A stretch of 64,000 nucleotides of DNA, from NCBI RefSeq assembly GCF_028021195.1, contig NZ_CP115668.1, positions 1-64,000 on the forward strand. Direction: 5' to 3'. Of the stretch, positions 32,658-42,467 are shown piece by piece. The DNA comes from Cutibacterium equinum. GTDB lineage: Bacteria > Actinomycetota > Actinomycetes > Propionibacteriales > Propionibacteriaceae. Within the stretch, counting starts at the first letter, position 1. Every line of letters starts with the position of its first letter. A program made the position numbers and the translations under genes. Under the pieces are notes generated by a model. The model did not search any database. It was not told the origin of the DNA and worked only from the letters and a program-made list of their open reading frames with translations.

Positions 32658-34042
32658 AACTCACCATCCTTGGTGGCGGGGGATTCCGCGTTCCACTGGT
32701 TTTCAAGGCACTTGCCAGCGACGATTCACCCCAACGAGTCACCGAACTGCGCCTGTACGACACTGACACGCTGCGACTGGGCGTCATCGAAACAGTGTTG
32801 TCCCAGTTGGCCCCGAGTCTGCCTCATCCGCCGTCGGTCGTGGCGACCACGGACCTGCGCACTGCTCTGACCGGAACTGATTTCATCTTCTCGGCCATTC
32901 GCGTCGCCGGAACACGCGGACGCGCCCTCGATGAGTCGATGTGTCTGGCCCGTGGTGTCATCGGCCAGGAGACTGTCGGGGCGGGCGGTATTTCGTATGC
33001 CTTGCGGGGTATCCCGGTCGTGCTCGATCTGGTCGAGCAGATAACGCAGTGTGCCCCCAATGCCAAGGTCATCAACTTCACCAATCCCGCCGGGGTGATG
33101 ACCGAGGTCATGCAGCAGCGCCTCGGAGACCAAGTCGTCGGCATCTGCGACTCCCCGGTCGGCCTGGCCCGTCGCGCTCTCACCACCTTGCAGGATGCCG
33201 GGCTGGCACCAACTGGCCTGGGTTCCCTGTTCAACGCCGACGGGCGCGTGCACATCGGCTACAGCGGGCTCAACCACCTGGGGTGGCTCACCAGCTTGGA
33301 GGTCGACGGCACCGACGTCCTGCCGCGCCTGTTGGAGCGCCCCGACCTCATCGGCAGTTTTGAGGAAGGTCGGCTCTTCGGCGCTGATCTGGTGCAAGCT
33401 CTGGGCGCTGTACCCAACGAGTACCTGCACTATTACTACTACTCTCGCGACGACCTCACCGTCGATCAGAATGCCGAGGCCCCGCGCGGGGTGTTCCTGG
33501 AGGCCCAGCAGCGGCGCTTCTACACCCAGGCCCAACACACTGACGACGTCGCCGCCTTGTGGGAGGCCACTCGCCTGGAGCGCGAAGAGACCTACATGGC
33601 CACCAACCGCGAGGTCTCGGGGGAGTTCGAGCGCGATGAGGCCGACCTGGAAACCGGCGGATACGACAAGGTCGCCCTCGCGATCATGCACGCCATCGCC
33701 AACGACGTTCCTGCTGAACTCATCCTCAACGTCGCCAACCACGGAGCCCTGCCCGACCTACCGGACGACGCCGTCGTGGAAATCCCGTGCCGAGTCGATG
33801 GCGCCGGGATTCACCGACTCCCTGCCCCGCCCCTGCCCGACCACGCTCGCGGACTCGTCGTCAACGCCAAATATGTCGAGCAGCGCACGATCGAGGCCGC
33901 TGTCAACCACAGCCGTACCGCCGCACTGCTGGCCCTCAGCCACCACCCATTGGTGGACTCGGTGCACGTCGCCGAGCAACTCCTCAATGACTTCGCCAAT
34001 GCCTTCGATGGCCTGAACTACCTTGTGGACGACCATGCATGA
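32654..34042 (+). CDS. glycoside hydrolase family 4 (6-phospho-glycosidase type)
   Basis: A 462-residue NAD+ and Mn2+-dependent GH4 enzyme. The Rossmann fold starts at KLTILGGGGFRVP; the family signature appears as VINFTNPAGVMTEVM, the metal ligands are expected in GICDSPVG (Cys) and GLNHLGW (His), and VGAGGISYALRGIP and NEYLHYYYYSRDD fit 6-phospho-beta-glucosidases. The family hydrolyses phosphorylated or plain glycosides by an oxidation-elimination route. No PTS gene is in the island, so the substrate could be an imported phosphorylated glycan such as phosphomannan-derived sugar, but this is inference. Confidence 0.9.
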   Translation: MKLTILGGGGFRVPLVFKALASDDSPQRVTELRLYDTDTLRLGVIETVLSQLAPSLPHPPSVVATTDLRTALTGTDFIFSAIRVAGTRGRALDESMCLARGVIGQETVGAGGISYALRGIPVVLDLVEQITQCAPNAKVINFTNPAGVMTEVMQQRLGDQVVGICDSPVGLARRALTTLQDAGLAPTGLGSLFNADGRVHIGYSGLNHLGWLTSLEVDGTDVLPRLLERPDLIGSFEEGRLFGADLVQALGAVPNEYLHYYYYSRDDLTVDQNAEAPRGVFLEAQQRRFYTQAQHTDDVAALWEATRLEREETYMATNREVSGEFERDEADLETGGYDKVALAIMHAIANDVPAELILNVANHGALPDLPDDAVVEIPCRVDGAGIHRLPAPPLPDHARGLVVNAKYVEQRTIEAAVNHSRTAALLALSHHPLVDSVHVAEQLLNDFANAFDGLNYLVDDHA

Positions 34043-37000
34043 TCACACCGAGCTCACCCAGGACCGCATTGGCAACCTCAAGGAGCGCCTCGAACGAGAA
34101 CTTACCACCAAGATCTGCTCATTGGACGTGACGGCCTGGCAGGCTCCCGGTGAACCGGTGAGCTTTGCGGAAGCTGTTGCTGCCAACTACCGTCCGTTCC
34201 CGTCCGGAACCTGGTGGGGTTCTCCCTGGAGTACCTGGTGGCTTCACGTCACTGGCACCCTGCCCGAGGCCCACGCTGGCGACAACGTTGACCTCTCGGT
34301 GGACCTCGGATTCGTCGGTGACTGGGCCGGAAACCAGTCCGAAGCGATGGTGTACACCGCATCGGGACGCCCCCTCAAAGCCCTCAACCCACGCAACCAC
34401 CGGGTCGCCCTCAACCACGGGGCATTGTCCCGACGACTCGCTGACGAGGGTGAGCCGCTCATCGGGGCCGACGGAAGCGTCGAGTTGTGGGTGGAGGCCG
34501 CCGGTAACCCCGACATGACCCTGCACCTGGGTGGGCCCACCACGCTGGGGGATCGTCGCACCGCAGGCGATGAACCGCTGTGGCAGTTCAAGGGAGCCGA
34601 ACTCTCGGTGCGCCGCGACGAGGTGTGGGGCCTGTGGCTCGACATTGACGTCCTCGACGGGCTCATGCGCCAGCTGGCGGCCGACTCCACCCACCGCGCC
34701 CGGCTGCTGCACGGCTTGGAAGAGGCCGCCGACGAGATCGATCATCACGGCATCCTCGCCGGCGCCCCACGGGCCCGAGAAATCCTTGCCGGCTACCTTG
34801 ACTCCGGGGCGAACTCGTCGGCCCAACAGATGACTGCCATCGGACACGCCCACATCGACTCGGCATGGCTGTGGCCGCTGCGCGAGACCCGCCGCAAGGT
34901 GGTGCGAACCTTCTCCAACGTCGTCTCTCTGGCCGAGGAGTACCCCGACTTCCACTTCGCGTGCACCAGCGCCCAGCATTACGCCTGGCTCCAGGACTCG
35001 TCGCCGGAAATCCTCCAGCGCGTCAAGGACACCATCGAGCGTGGCCAGTGGCACCCCGTGGGAGGCATGTGGGTGGAGTCCGACACCAACCTGCCCTCCG
35101 GGGAATCATTGGTGCGCCAATTCACCACCGGCCTGCGCTGGATGCGTGACCAGCTCGGGGTACGTCCAGACTGCCTGTGGCTACCGGACTCCTTCGGCTA
35201 CACGGGCGCGCTGCCCCAGATCGCCCGGTTGGCCGGGATGACCTGGTTCTTCACCCAAAAGATGAGCTGGAACACAGCCAACACCCTGCCTCACCACACA
35301 TTCTGGTGGGAAGGCATCGATGGGACGCGCATCTGGACGCACTTCCCGCCGGTGGACTGTTACGACTCCATCGTCAGCGCCAGCGAGGTCAAGAAGGCTG
35401 AGGCGAGCTTCAAGGAGAAAGGCGTCGCGCGACGCTCGATCTTGCCCTTCGGGTATGGCGATGGCGGCGGAGGCCCCACCGCTGAACAGGTGGAACGTGC
35501 CCGCCGGTTCGCCAATCTGGAGGACGCACCTCAGGTTCAGTTGGGTTCACCTGACGATTACGTCGCCCAGGCTCGCGACGACTACCCCCAGGCGCCGGTG
35601 TGGCGTGGCGAGATGTACTTGGAGTTCCACCGAGGCGTCTACACCTCCGTTCATGGCCTCAAGGACGGCAACCGTCGCGCCGAGGCGGCTCTCACCGCTG
35701 CCGAGTGGCTGGCCACCGCCGCAGCTCGCATCGGTCACCCCTACCCCCACGAGCAGTTGGAAAAACTGTGGCAACGCACCCTGCTGTTGCAGTTCCATGA
35801 CATCCTGCCCGGCTCGTCGATCGCGTGGGTGAACCAGGAGGCCATCGCCGAGTTCACCGCCATTCGTGCCGAGCTGGATCAGCTCATGGACGACGCCTGG
35901 CAGGCACTGGTACAGGAGGCTGACCACGAGAACACCGGGGCCAGCGTCATCAATCCATCCCCCAGTGGCCGTCGCGAGGTCATCACCGTTGACGATCGCC
36001 CCACACTGGTCCAGGTGCCAGCCCTGGCGGCACAGCCTCTGACCGATGCGGTGGTTGATCCCGAACACCCGGTGCGGGTGGAGCGAGACCCCGACACGAT
36101 CCGCATGAGCAATGGACTGGTCGAGGTGTGCATCGACACCCACGACGGGCTGGTGAGCTCGATCGTCGACCTTCAGGCCGACCGCGAACTCCTGTTGCCC
36201 GGTCAGCGCGCCAACCGACTCGTCCTGCACCCCGACCACCCCGACTGTTTCGACGCGTGGGAGTTGCAGCACCAGTACCGTCACAGTGCTGATGTGATGG
36301 ATGACCTCACCGGGTTGGACGTCGACGAGGACCCACTACGGAGCACGGTGCGTGTTGAACGCGGGAAGTCCGCTGTCGTTCAGGAGATCACTCTTGATGC
36401 CGACTCCCGAGCGGTTGAGTTCAGCCTCGACATCGACTGGGCGCAGCAGGCTCGGGTCCTCAAGGTCGACTTCCCCCTCGACGTGGCCGCTGACACCAGC
36501 GTCGACGAGATCCAGTTCGGTCACATCAAGCGACCGATCAGTGCCAACACGTCATGGGATGACGCCCACTTTGAAAGCTGTGGACAGCAGTGGATGTTGC
36601 TGGGTGAACCCGGCTACGCCGTCGCACTGGCCAACCAGTCCAGTTACGGTCATGACGTGAGCCCGGCGGGAGGAGACGAACACACGCCCACCCTGGGTGT
36701 CATGGCCCGGCTCACCCTGCTGCGCTCCCCACAGAACCCGGACCCGCACCCCGACCGAGGCCATCACCACATCGTCTACAGCCTGCTCACCGATGCCGGG
36801 GTTGAGTCGGCCTATGTCGAGGCGGCGCGGCTCAACCAGCCTCTCCAGACCCGAGATGGCGCGCTGCGCCTGGACAGCCTGGCCCGGATCGAGCCGATAC
36901 GCGGTGTGGCCGTCATCGACTCGGTCAAACAGGCCTTCGACGGGTCTGGTGACCTGGTCATACGGCTGCACGAAGCCGATGGCGCTCGTAGCCGAGTACG

Positions 37001-37157
37001 CCTGCTGATGGACCGGGCTGGTCACCTCAGCGAGGTGGACCTGCTCGAGGAGCGAGTCGAAGATCCGACCCAACAGCTCCCGACAGCAGCCGTGAGCGAG
37101 GTCGACCTCGCCCTGAATCCGTTCCAGATCGTGACGTTGAGAGTGAGTCAGGGATGA
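34035..37157 (+). CDS. alpha-mannosidase, glycoside hydrolase family 38
   Basis: A 1040-residue GH38 enzyme that removes alpha-linked mannose. The N-terminal domain is beta-rich. The catalytic domain has the zinc motif IGHAHIDSAWLWPLRETRRK, the nucleophile Asp in LWLPDSFGYTGALPQI, and RSILPFGYGDGGGGPT; the HDILPGSSIAW segment supplies a further zinc ligand. The C-terminal third is the usual beta-sandwich super-domain (QFGHIKRPISANTSWD). No signal peptide, so it degrades imported oligosaccharides in the cytoplasm. ATG 34035 overlaps the GH4 end by eight bases; GTG 34023 is an alternative. Confidence 0.95.
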   Translation: MHDHTELTQDRIGNLKERLERELTTKICSLDVTAWQAPGEPVSFAEAVAANYRPFPSGTWWGSPWSTWWLHVTGTLPEAHAGDNVDLSVDLGFVGDWAGNQSEAMVYTASGRPLKALNPRNHRVALNHGALSRRLADEGEPLIGADGSVELWVEAAGNPDMTLHLGGPTTLGDRRTAGDEPLWQFKGAELSVRRDEVWGLWLDIDVLDGLMRQLAADSTHRARLLHGLEEAADEIDHHGILAGAPRAREILAGYLDSGANSSAQQMTAIGHAHIDSAWLWPLRETRRKVVRTFSNVVSLAEEYPDFHFACTSAQHYAWLQDSSPEILQRVKDTIERGQWHPVGGMWVESDTNLPSGESLVRQFTTGLRWMRDQLGVRPDCLWLPDSFGYTGALPQIARLAGMTWFFTQKMSWNTANTLPHHTFWWEGIDGTRIWTHFPPVDCYDSIVSASEVKKAEASFKEKGVARRSILPFGYGDGGGGPTAEQVERARRFANLEDAPQVQLGSPDDYVAQARDDYPQAPVWRGEMYLEFHRGVYTSVHGLKDGNRRAEAALTAAEWLATAAARIGHPYPHEQLEKLWQRTLLLQFHDILPGSSIAWVNQEAIAEFTAIRAELDQLMDDAWQALVQEADHENTGASVINPSPSGRREVITVDDRPTLVQVPALAAQPLTDAVVDPEHPVRVERDPDTIRMSNGLVEVCIDTHDGLVSSIVDLQADRELLLPGQRANRLVLHPDHPDCFDAWELQHQYRHSADVMDDLTGLDVDEDPLRSTVRVERGKSAVVQEITLDADSRAVEFSLDIDWAQQARVLKVDFPLDVAADTSVDEIQFGHIKRPISANTSWDDAHFESCGQQWMLLGEPGYAVALANQSSYGHDVSPAGGDEHTPTLGVMARLTLLRSPQNPDPHPDRGHHHIVYSLLTDAGVESAYVEAARLNQPLQTRDGALRLDSLARIEPIRGVAVIDSVKQAFDGSGDLVIRLHEADGARSRVRLLMDRAGHLSEVDLLEERVEDPTQQLPTAAVSEVDLALNPFQIVTLRVSQG

Positions 37158-38209
37158 AACTGCTTCTGGTGTGCATCGATGGGATGCGCCTGGACATGGC
37201 ACTGCCCGAGGCGTTGCAGGATAATCCCGGGTTCCTCCACCCCGATCACCCCGCCGATCCGCGATTCGTGCGCGGGGTGGGCGAGGGACAGCCGGTTCCC
37301 GAACACCCCGCCCCAGCCCTCGACCACACCCTGCCCGCTGACCAGGCCCCCAGCGGGCTGGCCCCCACTCTCGCCCGGCTGGTGCGAGGTGACGCCCGTT
37401 CTCAGGGCACGATCATCCCGATGTGGATGACTCCGCCCACCGATTCGGCTCCCGGCTGGACGACGATCCTCACCGGCGCCACCCACGAACAGTGCAATGT
37501 GTGGTGGAACGAGTTCGTCGGCCATGACCTGGCCCGCCACCCCGACATCTTGTCCCAGATCTTCTTCGCCAACTCGTCGGCACGCACCATCGCAGCAGCC
37601 ACCTGGGACGCCTTCGTCAGCCCTTACGGGCCAGGGCCGATCATCCACCAGCGGGTGGATCAGCAACGCACCGGCCAGCACCAGCTCTTCGGCCCCGACC
37701 TGTCCGAGGGCATTGACAGGGCCGACGAGCAGGTGGCGTCGTGGGCCGCCTGGCACCTGTTGCACGAGGGCCCGGATGCCGCCGTCGTCTACTTTGAAGG
37801 GGTCGACCACGCCGGGCACAGCCATGGAGCTGACTCCGACCAGTATCGCCAAGCCGTGCGCCACGTCGACGAGCTCACCCGGCACCTCGTCAAGGCCGTC
37901 GCGGAGCGCCACGAACAGCTCGGGGAGGAATGGCTCGTCGCCGTCACCACCGACCACGGGCACAAGCCTGAGGGAGGCCACGGAGAGGATGAGGTCGAGG
38001 TGCGTCGTAGCTTCCTGGCCGCTCACCACATCGGCGGGGCCCTGCCCGCTCCACTGCTTCGCACCGATCCCATTCGCAGCCATGAGTTGACGCCGCTGTT
38101 GCTTGAGGCCATCGGCGTGCACCCAGGCCATATGGATGCCAGCGACGTCGGTATGTTGCGCGATGTGAAACCAGTCGGCCCGAGTAGAGAGATGGATTTT
38201 GAATGGTGA
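37154..38209 (+). CDS. nucleotide pyrophosphatase / phosphodiesterase family protein
   Basis: A 351-residue alkaline-phosphatase-superfamily protein of the type I phosphodiesterase/nucleotide pyrophosphatase group. Metal ligands are seen in LLVCIDGMR (Asp9), the putative nucleophile Thr/Ser in TDSAPGWTTILTG, and FEGVDHAGHSHG and VAVTTDHGHKPEGGHG carry the His/Asp set. It is intracellular and overlaps the GH38 stop with ATGA. In this operon it could cleave phosphodiester-linked sugars, for example mannose-1-phosphate side groups; that role is an inference from context. Confidence 0.8.
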   Translation: MKLLLVCIDGMRLDMALPEALQDNPGFLHPDHPADPRFVRGVGEGQPVPEHPAPALDHTLPADQAPSGLAPTLARLVRGDARSQGTIIPMWMTPPTDSAPGWTTILTGATHEQCNVWWNEFVGHDLARHPDILSQIFFANSSARTIAAATWDAFVSPYGPGPIIHQRVDQQRTGQHQLFGPDLSEGIDRADEQVASWAAWHLLHEGPDAAVVYFEGVDHAGHSHGADSDQYRQAVRHVDELTRHLVKAVAERHEQLGEEWLVAVTTDHGHKPEGGHGEDEVEVRRSFLAAHHIGGALPAPLLRTDPIRSHELTPLLLEAIGVHPGHMDASDVGMLRDVKPVGPSREMDFEW

Positions 38210-38847
38210 CGACGCACTTGCCCGAGAAGGTCGGCGGCGTCCTCTTTGACATGGACGGCACCCTGCTCGACTCCTTGCCTGCATGGCGTGTGGCCTGCGA
38301 ACAGCTGTGGGGACGCCGCCTCGACGACGATGCCGGCGCCGACGTCGACGGGGGCACCGTTGACGATGTCGTTGAACTGTATCTGCGCGACCATCCCCAG
38401 GCGGATCGACAGGCCACCCTTGAACGGTTGCTCGACCTTCTGGACGCCAGCCTGGCTGACAATACGAGGCCGATGCCCGGGGCGGACCGCCTGGTGAGGA
38501 GGTTGTCCGGGCACCTGCCGATTGCGGTGGTGTCCAATTCGCCGACCCGCCTCGTGCATGACGGGCTGTCCTCGCAGCACTGGCTGGACCTGTTCGACAC
38601 TGTCCTTGGATTCGACGACGTCCCCGCCGGGAAACCGGCCCCCGATCCCTACCTGACAGCAGCGAAGCGACTGGGTGTCGACCCCACCACATGTGTCGTC
38701 ATCGAAGACTCTGCCTTCGGGCTGCGCGCCGGACAGGCGGCCGGAGCGTGGGTTCTCACCCTCGGTGAGCGACTCAAGGGTCAGGGGAACATGTGGGTTC
38801 CTGGGTTGGACGATGAGCGCGTGACCTCCTGGGAGCCCCACCGATGA
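38203..38847 (+). CDS. HAD superfamily phosphatase / phosphomutase (beta-PGM-like)
   Basis: A 214-residue haloacid-dehalogenase-like enzyme with a C1 helical cap. Motif I is DMDGTLLDS with both catalytic Asp residues, motif II is VVSNSPTRL, motif III Lys is in DVPAGKPAPDPYL and motif IV is VIEDSAFGLRAG. The substrate-specificity region before the cap resembles beta-phosphoglucomutase and sugar-phosphatases. Within the mannan operon it may release sugar from, or isomerise, a hexose phosphate. It overlaps the neighbours on both sides by 4-7 bases. Confidence 0.85.
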   Translation: MVTTHLPEKVGGVLFDMDGTLLDSLPAWRVACEQLWGRRLDDDAGADVDGGTVDDVVELYLRDHPQADRQATLERLLDLLDASLADNTRPMPGADRLVRRLSGHLPIAVVSNSPTRLVHDGLSSQHWLDLFDTVLGFDDVPAGKPAPDPYLTAAKRLGVDPTTCVVIEDSAFGLRAGQAAGAWVLTLGERLKGQGNMWVPGLDDERVTSWEPHR

Positions 38848-40142
38848 GCGTGTGCGACATGACCGGTGCTCTACAGCGACGCCTGGACGAGGTCGGAGCT
38901 CAGATCGGTCGAGGTGTCGGCGAACACCTTGACAAGGACGTGGCCCAGCAGGCCGAGAGCCGATTCGTGGCCTGGATGACGGACACGTGGACGCGCACCA
39001 TGACCCGCGACGACCACGGTGTCTTCGTGGTCACCGGCGACATTCCGGCGATGTGGTTGCGCGACTCGTCAGCTCAGTTGTGGCCGTTCCTGGCCCTGTG
39101 CGACCTGCCCGAGGTGTCGCGTCAGGTCAGTGACGTCATTGCCCGCCAGTGGCACTGCATTGGCGTCGACCCCTACGCCAACGCCTTCAATTCCGGGCCG
39201 ACCGGCGCGCATTTCGACCCCGACGACGTCGACCTGCTCGATGAGTTGTGGGAGCGCAAGTACGAGGTTGATTCCTTGGCCTTCCCCGTCGATCTGGCAT
39301 GGCGGTTCTGGCAGGCCACGGCAAGTGCCGACCACCTCGACACTGCGGTGCACGAGGGGTGCTGGCGCATCGTCGACCTGTGGACCCTGGAGCAGGACCA
39401 TGCCACCCGCTCCACCTACCGCCATGTGCGCCCCAGCGAACCCGGCGACACCCTTGGCCCCGACGGCTCGGGAGGGCCGGTAGCGCGTACCGGAATGACG
39501 TGGAGCGGGTTCCGGCCTTCCGACGACGCCTGCCGATACGGGTACAACATCCCGGCACAGTTCATGGCCATGCGTGCCCTGCGCCAGATTGGCGAATTCT
39601 GTCGCGTCTGGGACGACGAGGGCTTGGCCGAACGCGCCGCGCAGTTGGCCGATGACATCGACGCCGGGGTGAGGCGATTCGGCATCGTCAACGATCACCT
39701 TGCCTACGAGGTCGACGGACTCGGATCCGTGCTGGAGATGGACGACGCGAATATGCCGTCGCTACTGTCGCTTCCCCTGACCAGCGACCTGTCCGGTGAC
39801 GATCCGCTCTACCAGGCGACCCGGAGCTGGGTACTCAGCGAGGCCAACCCGTACCTGTTCAGCGGTCCGACAGCACGAGGGATTGGTAGCCCGCACAGCC
39901 CCGACGGTTACATCTGGCACATCGGTCTGGCGGTACAAGGACTCACCGGCGACGACGTCGAGGCGCGCGACTGCCTGAGGACGATCCTGGCCACCGACGG
40001 TGGAACGGGCTGGACGCACGAGAGTTTCGATCCGCATGACCCCACCCGGTTCACGCGCGGATGGTTCAGCTGGTCGAACTCGATGGCCTGCCTGCTCATG
40101 ATGAAGGTGGCCGGTGTCGAGGCCATCACCGATGCCAGGTGA
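38844..40142 (+). CDS. glycoside hydrolase family 125 exo-alpha-1,6-mannosidase
   Basis: A 432-residue metal-independent glycosidase of family GH125. The signature GDIPAMWLRDSSAQLWPF lies near residue 66, with FNSGPTGAHFDPDD, TGMTWSGFRPSDDACRYGYN and the C-terminal HESFDPHDPTRFTRGWFSWSN as expected for the (alpha/alpha)6 barrel. GH125 enzymes take terminal alpha-1,6-mannose from N-glycans and mannans, complementing GH38. No export signal. The start overlaps the HAD gene with ATGA. Confidence 0.93.
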   Translation: MSVCDMTGALQRRLDEVGAQIGRGVGEHLDKDVAQQAESRFVAWMTDTWTRTMTRDDHGVFVVTGDIPAMWLRDSSAQLWPFLALCDLPEVSRQVSDVIARQWHCIGVDPYANAFNSGPTGAHFDPDDVDLLDELWERKYEVDSLAFPVDLAWRFWQATASADHLDTAVHEGCWRIVDLWTLEQDHATRSTYRHVRPSEPGDTLGPDGSGGPVARTGMTWSGFRPSDDACRYGYNIPAQFMAMRALRQIGEFCRVWDDEGLAERAAQLADDIDAGVRRFGIVNDHLAYEVDGLGSVLEMDDANMPSLLSLPLTSDLSGDDPLYQATRSWVLSEANPYLFSGPTARGIGSPHSPDGYIWHIGLAVQGLTGDDVEARDCLRTILATDGGTGWTHESFDPHDPTRFTRGWFSWSNSMACLLMMKVAGVEAITDAR

Positions 40143-40146
40143 GCCC

Positions 40147-41082
40147 ATGCCCGTCAACTGTCATCCTCGGCTGCTCGCCGTCGGCATCACGTACCGCGAC
40201 CTTGTCATCTCTGGAATCACGGAATTGCCCGCGTTGGGAGAGGAGCGCTACGGCACGGACTTCGTCGCCACCTGGGGTGGGGTTGCCAACACGGCCCGCA
40301 TCGCCGCAAGTCTGGGAGCACGGGTGCAGTTGCTCACGGGTCTGGGGGAGGACCCCACCTCGCAGATGTGCCGTCGCGAATTGGCTGACTGGGGCATCGA
40401 TCTGGCCCCGAGCCCGATCCATCCAGGCTGGGCGCTCCCGGTGACGATGAGCCAGGCCTGTGGCACCGAGCGGGCCATGACGACCGTGGAAACGGCGCTG
40501 CCGGCCCCATTCCGCGCCCCGAACCTTGAGGGAATCGACGCCATCGTCACCCATATCTCGGTTCCCGCTGAGGCCTGGCTGCACGAAGCCGCCGATGCCG
40601 GGATTCCGGTGATTGCCGACCACGGATTCGAGGAGGGCTGCGAACCGGGAGTCCTGGAGGCGGTGTCGGGATGTACCTGCTATACCCCGAATGCTGCTGA
40701 GGCGATGCGTCTGACAGGTACCGACGACCCGGTGCGGGCGGCCCGCGCGCTTGCCGAACACGTGCCGATCGTTGTCGTCACGTGTGGTGGCGACGGGATC
40801 GTCGGCGTGGATTCGCGTACCGGGGAGGAGGTCCATGTGCCGGCAGTGGCCATTGATCCGGTCAACACCACCGGGGCCGGGGATGCCACCTTGGCCGGCT
40901 TGGCCTGGAGCTGGGACTGGCCGGTGCCGCTGGCACGAAAACTCGATGTGGCAGCTCTGGTGGGAGCCATCGTCACCTCGCGAGCGCACGGGACTGCCGA
41001 CCCGCTCACCCCCGACGACCTGCTTGCCTGGGTACCGCGGGATCGGCAGCGGCTGGGTTTTCTCGCCGAACTGTTGGGGTGA
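40147..41082 (+). CDS. PfkB family carbohydrate kinase
   Basis: A 311-residue ribokinase-like sugar kinase. It begins PRLLAVGITYRDLVISGI, has the substrate-binding glycine pair in WGGVANTARIAASLGA and the catalytic-anion-hole motif NTTGAGDATLAG near residue 245. ATG 40147 is preceded by AGGTGAG with normal spacing; the frame is open a little further into the GH125 end. It is the last gene of the island and would phosphorylate a liberated sugar, perhaps a hexose or an amino sugar. Specificity is not readable. Confidence 0.85.
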   Translation: MPVNCHPRLLAVGITYRDLVISGITELPALGEERYGTDFVATWGGVANTARIAASLGARVQLLTGLGEDPTSQMCRRELADWGIDLAPSPIHPGWALPVTMSQACGTERAMTTVETALPAPFRAPNLEGIDAIVTHISVPAEAWLHEAADAGIPVIADHGFEEGCEPGVLEAVSGCTCYTPNAAEAMRLTGTDDPVRAARALAEHVPIVVVTCGGDGIVGVDSRTGEEVHVPAVAIDPVNTTGAGDATLAGLAWSWDWPVPLARKLDVAALVGAIVTSRAHGTADPLTPDDLLAWVPRDRQRLGFLAELLG

Positions 41083-41111
41083 GCAGGAGTCGGGCTGACC
41101 CTTGGCGGGAG

Positions 41112-42467
41112 TCAGGCGGGTACCGGCAGCGTCGCCATGACGCGGAACCCGCCTTCCTTGCGAGGCCCTGTCGACAAGTGTCCCCCCATTGACGTCACAC
41201 GCTCCCGCATCCCCTGTAGGCCGTGGCCGCGTCCGTCACCTTGGACGGCATCCCCGTACCCGTCGTCGAGGATCTCCGCCTGGATCGCGGTCGGTGAATA
41301 GGTGAGGGTCACTGTGGCGTGGGCGTTGCGGCCGGCATGCTTGAGGACGTTGGTGAGGGCTTCTTGCACAACCCGGTACACGACGAGGCCGAGGGCTTGG
41401 GGGACGACCGGCTCATCCCCGATCACCGTCAGCTCAGCCTTGACCCCGGACTTCTCCACCAGGTCGGCAATCTCGGCCAGACCAGGGGAGGGGGAGAACT
41501 CGGCGTCGGTGTCTTGACGCAGTACTCCGACGATTCGTCTCATTTCCAGGAGTGCCTCACGCCCGGTCTCGGCAATGGTGTCGAGTACTTCGGGTGCTTT
41601 CTCGGGTTTCTTCGCTGCCAGTGCCTTGCCACCTTCGGCTTGCACAATCATGACCGACAGCGAATGGGCGACGATGTCGTGAAGTTCTCGGGCGATCTCG
41701 TTTCGGGTACGTTCCTCGGCCACCCTGGCCTGCTGCTCACGTTCGGCGAGGATTGCCCGGTACCGTTGCGCCTTGACGATGCGCTGCTGGGAATCGAGGA
41801 GAGCGGATTCTCGCAGTCGTCTACCTACCGCATATGGCGTCAGTACGAGGCCCGCGCACACCGTCATGGCCAGAACCAGCAGCACCCACGGCGTTCCTGA
41901 CGAAGGGTCGTAACCGGCGGCAATGGTCGGGATCCACCTCATCGGCCCAATGACCGAGCCTGCGGCTCCGACCCACAGCACCCAGCGGGACTGGCGACCG
42001 TCGACCCATCGTGCCACCGAATAGGACGCGATGGGGACGACGAAGATACTGAGCACCGGGAAGGGCACGAAGAGGAACTGGATGATGGCGCCGACGGCGA
42101 CCAAGCTCATCATGCGCAGGGGGTGCTCGCGGCGCATCGGCAGGGAGGCCACCATGATGAGGGACGAGAAGAGGGCGGCGACGTACTCGGGGCGCGGCCA
42201 CTCCACCAGGGCGACGAAATAGGGGACGATCGTCACCACGGCCATGACGAGGGTCAAGGTGACGTCGCCCCACCATGCCCGTTCGGTATCGGTCGGGCGG
42301 CCATCGTCGAGCTTGGGGTCCAGCACCTCTTCCATGCCCGGGATGCTGATTTGAGGGACGTTGTTGCGGTTCGGATTGAACCGATTGAGACGGGCGCGCA
42401 CCCCAGCCCCGAGAGATCCGTTGGAACGGTTCTCCGTGGCTGGGCTTTGCGATCCGGCGTCCTCCAT
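41112..42467 (-). CDS. NarL/DesK-type sensor histidine kinase (orphan here)
   Basis: A roughly 451-residue membrane kinase. A basic soluble N-terminus of about 90 residues is followed by about five membrane helices. The HisKA_3 dimerisation helix has NEIARELHDIVAHSLSVMIV with the phosphorylated His, and the HATPase domain carries VVQEALTNVLKHAGRN and DDGYGDAVQGDGRGHGLQGM. Such kinases partner LuxR-type response regulators in the same operon; none follows. The regulator at 27694-28350, same strand, lies directly beyond the inserted glycan genes. ATG 42467 is the best start; in-frame ATGs at 42554 and 42572 lack coding character. Confidence 0.9.
   Translation of the reverse strand: MEDAGSQSPATENRSNGSLGAGVRARLNRFNPNRNNVPQISIPGMEEVLDPKLDDGRPTDTERAWWGDVTLTLVMAVVTIVPYFVALVEWPRPEYVAALFSSLIMVASLPMRREHPLRMMSLVAVGAIIQFLFVPFPVLSIFVVPIASYSVARWVDGRQSRWVLWVGAAGSVIGPMRWIPTIAAGYDPSSGTPWVLLVLAMTVCAGLVLTPYAVGRRLRESALLDSQQRIVKAQRYRAILAEREQQARVAEERTRNEIARELHDIVAHSLSVMIVQAEGGKALAAKKPEKAPEVLDTIAETGREALLEMRRIVGVLRQDTDAEFSPSPGLAEIADLVEKSGVKAELTVIGDEPVVPQALGLVVYRVVQEALTNVLKHAGRNAHATVTLTYSPTAIQAEILDDGYGDAVQGDGRGHGLQGMRERVTSMGGHLSTGPRKEGGFRVMATLPVPA

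Noticed and set aside
37148-38692. 514-codon minus-strand frame
   Set aside because: It covers the phosphodiesterase and HAD genes; no start signal or motif supports it.
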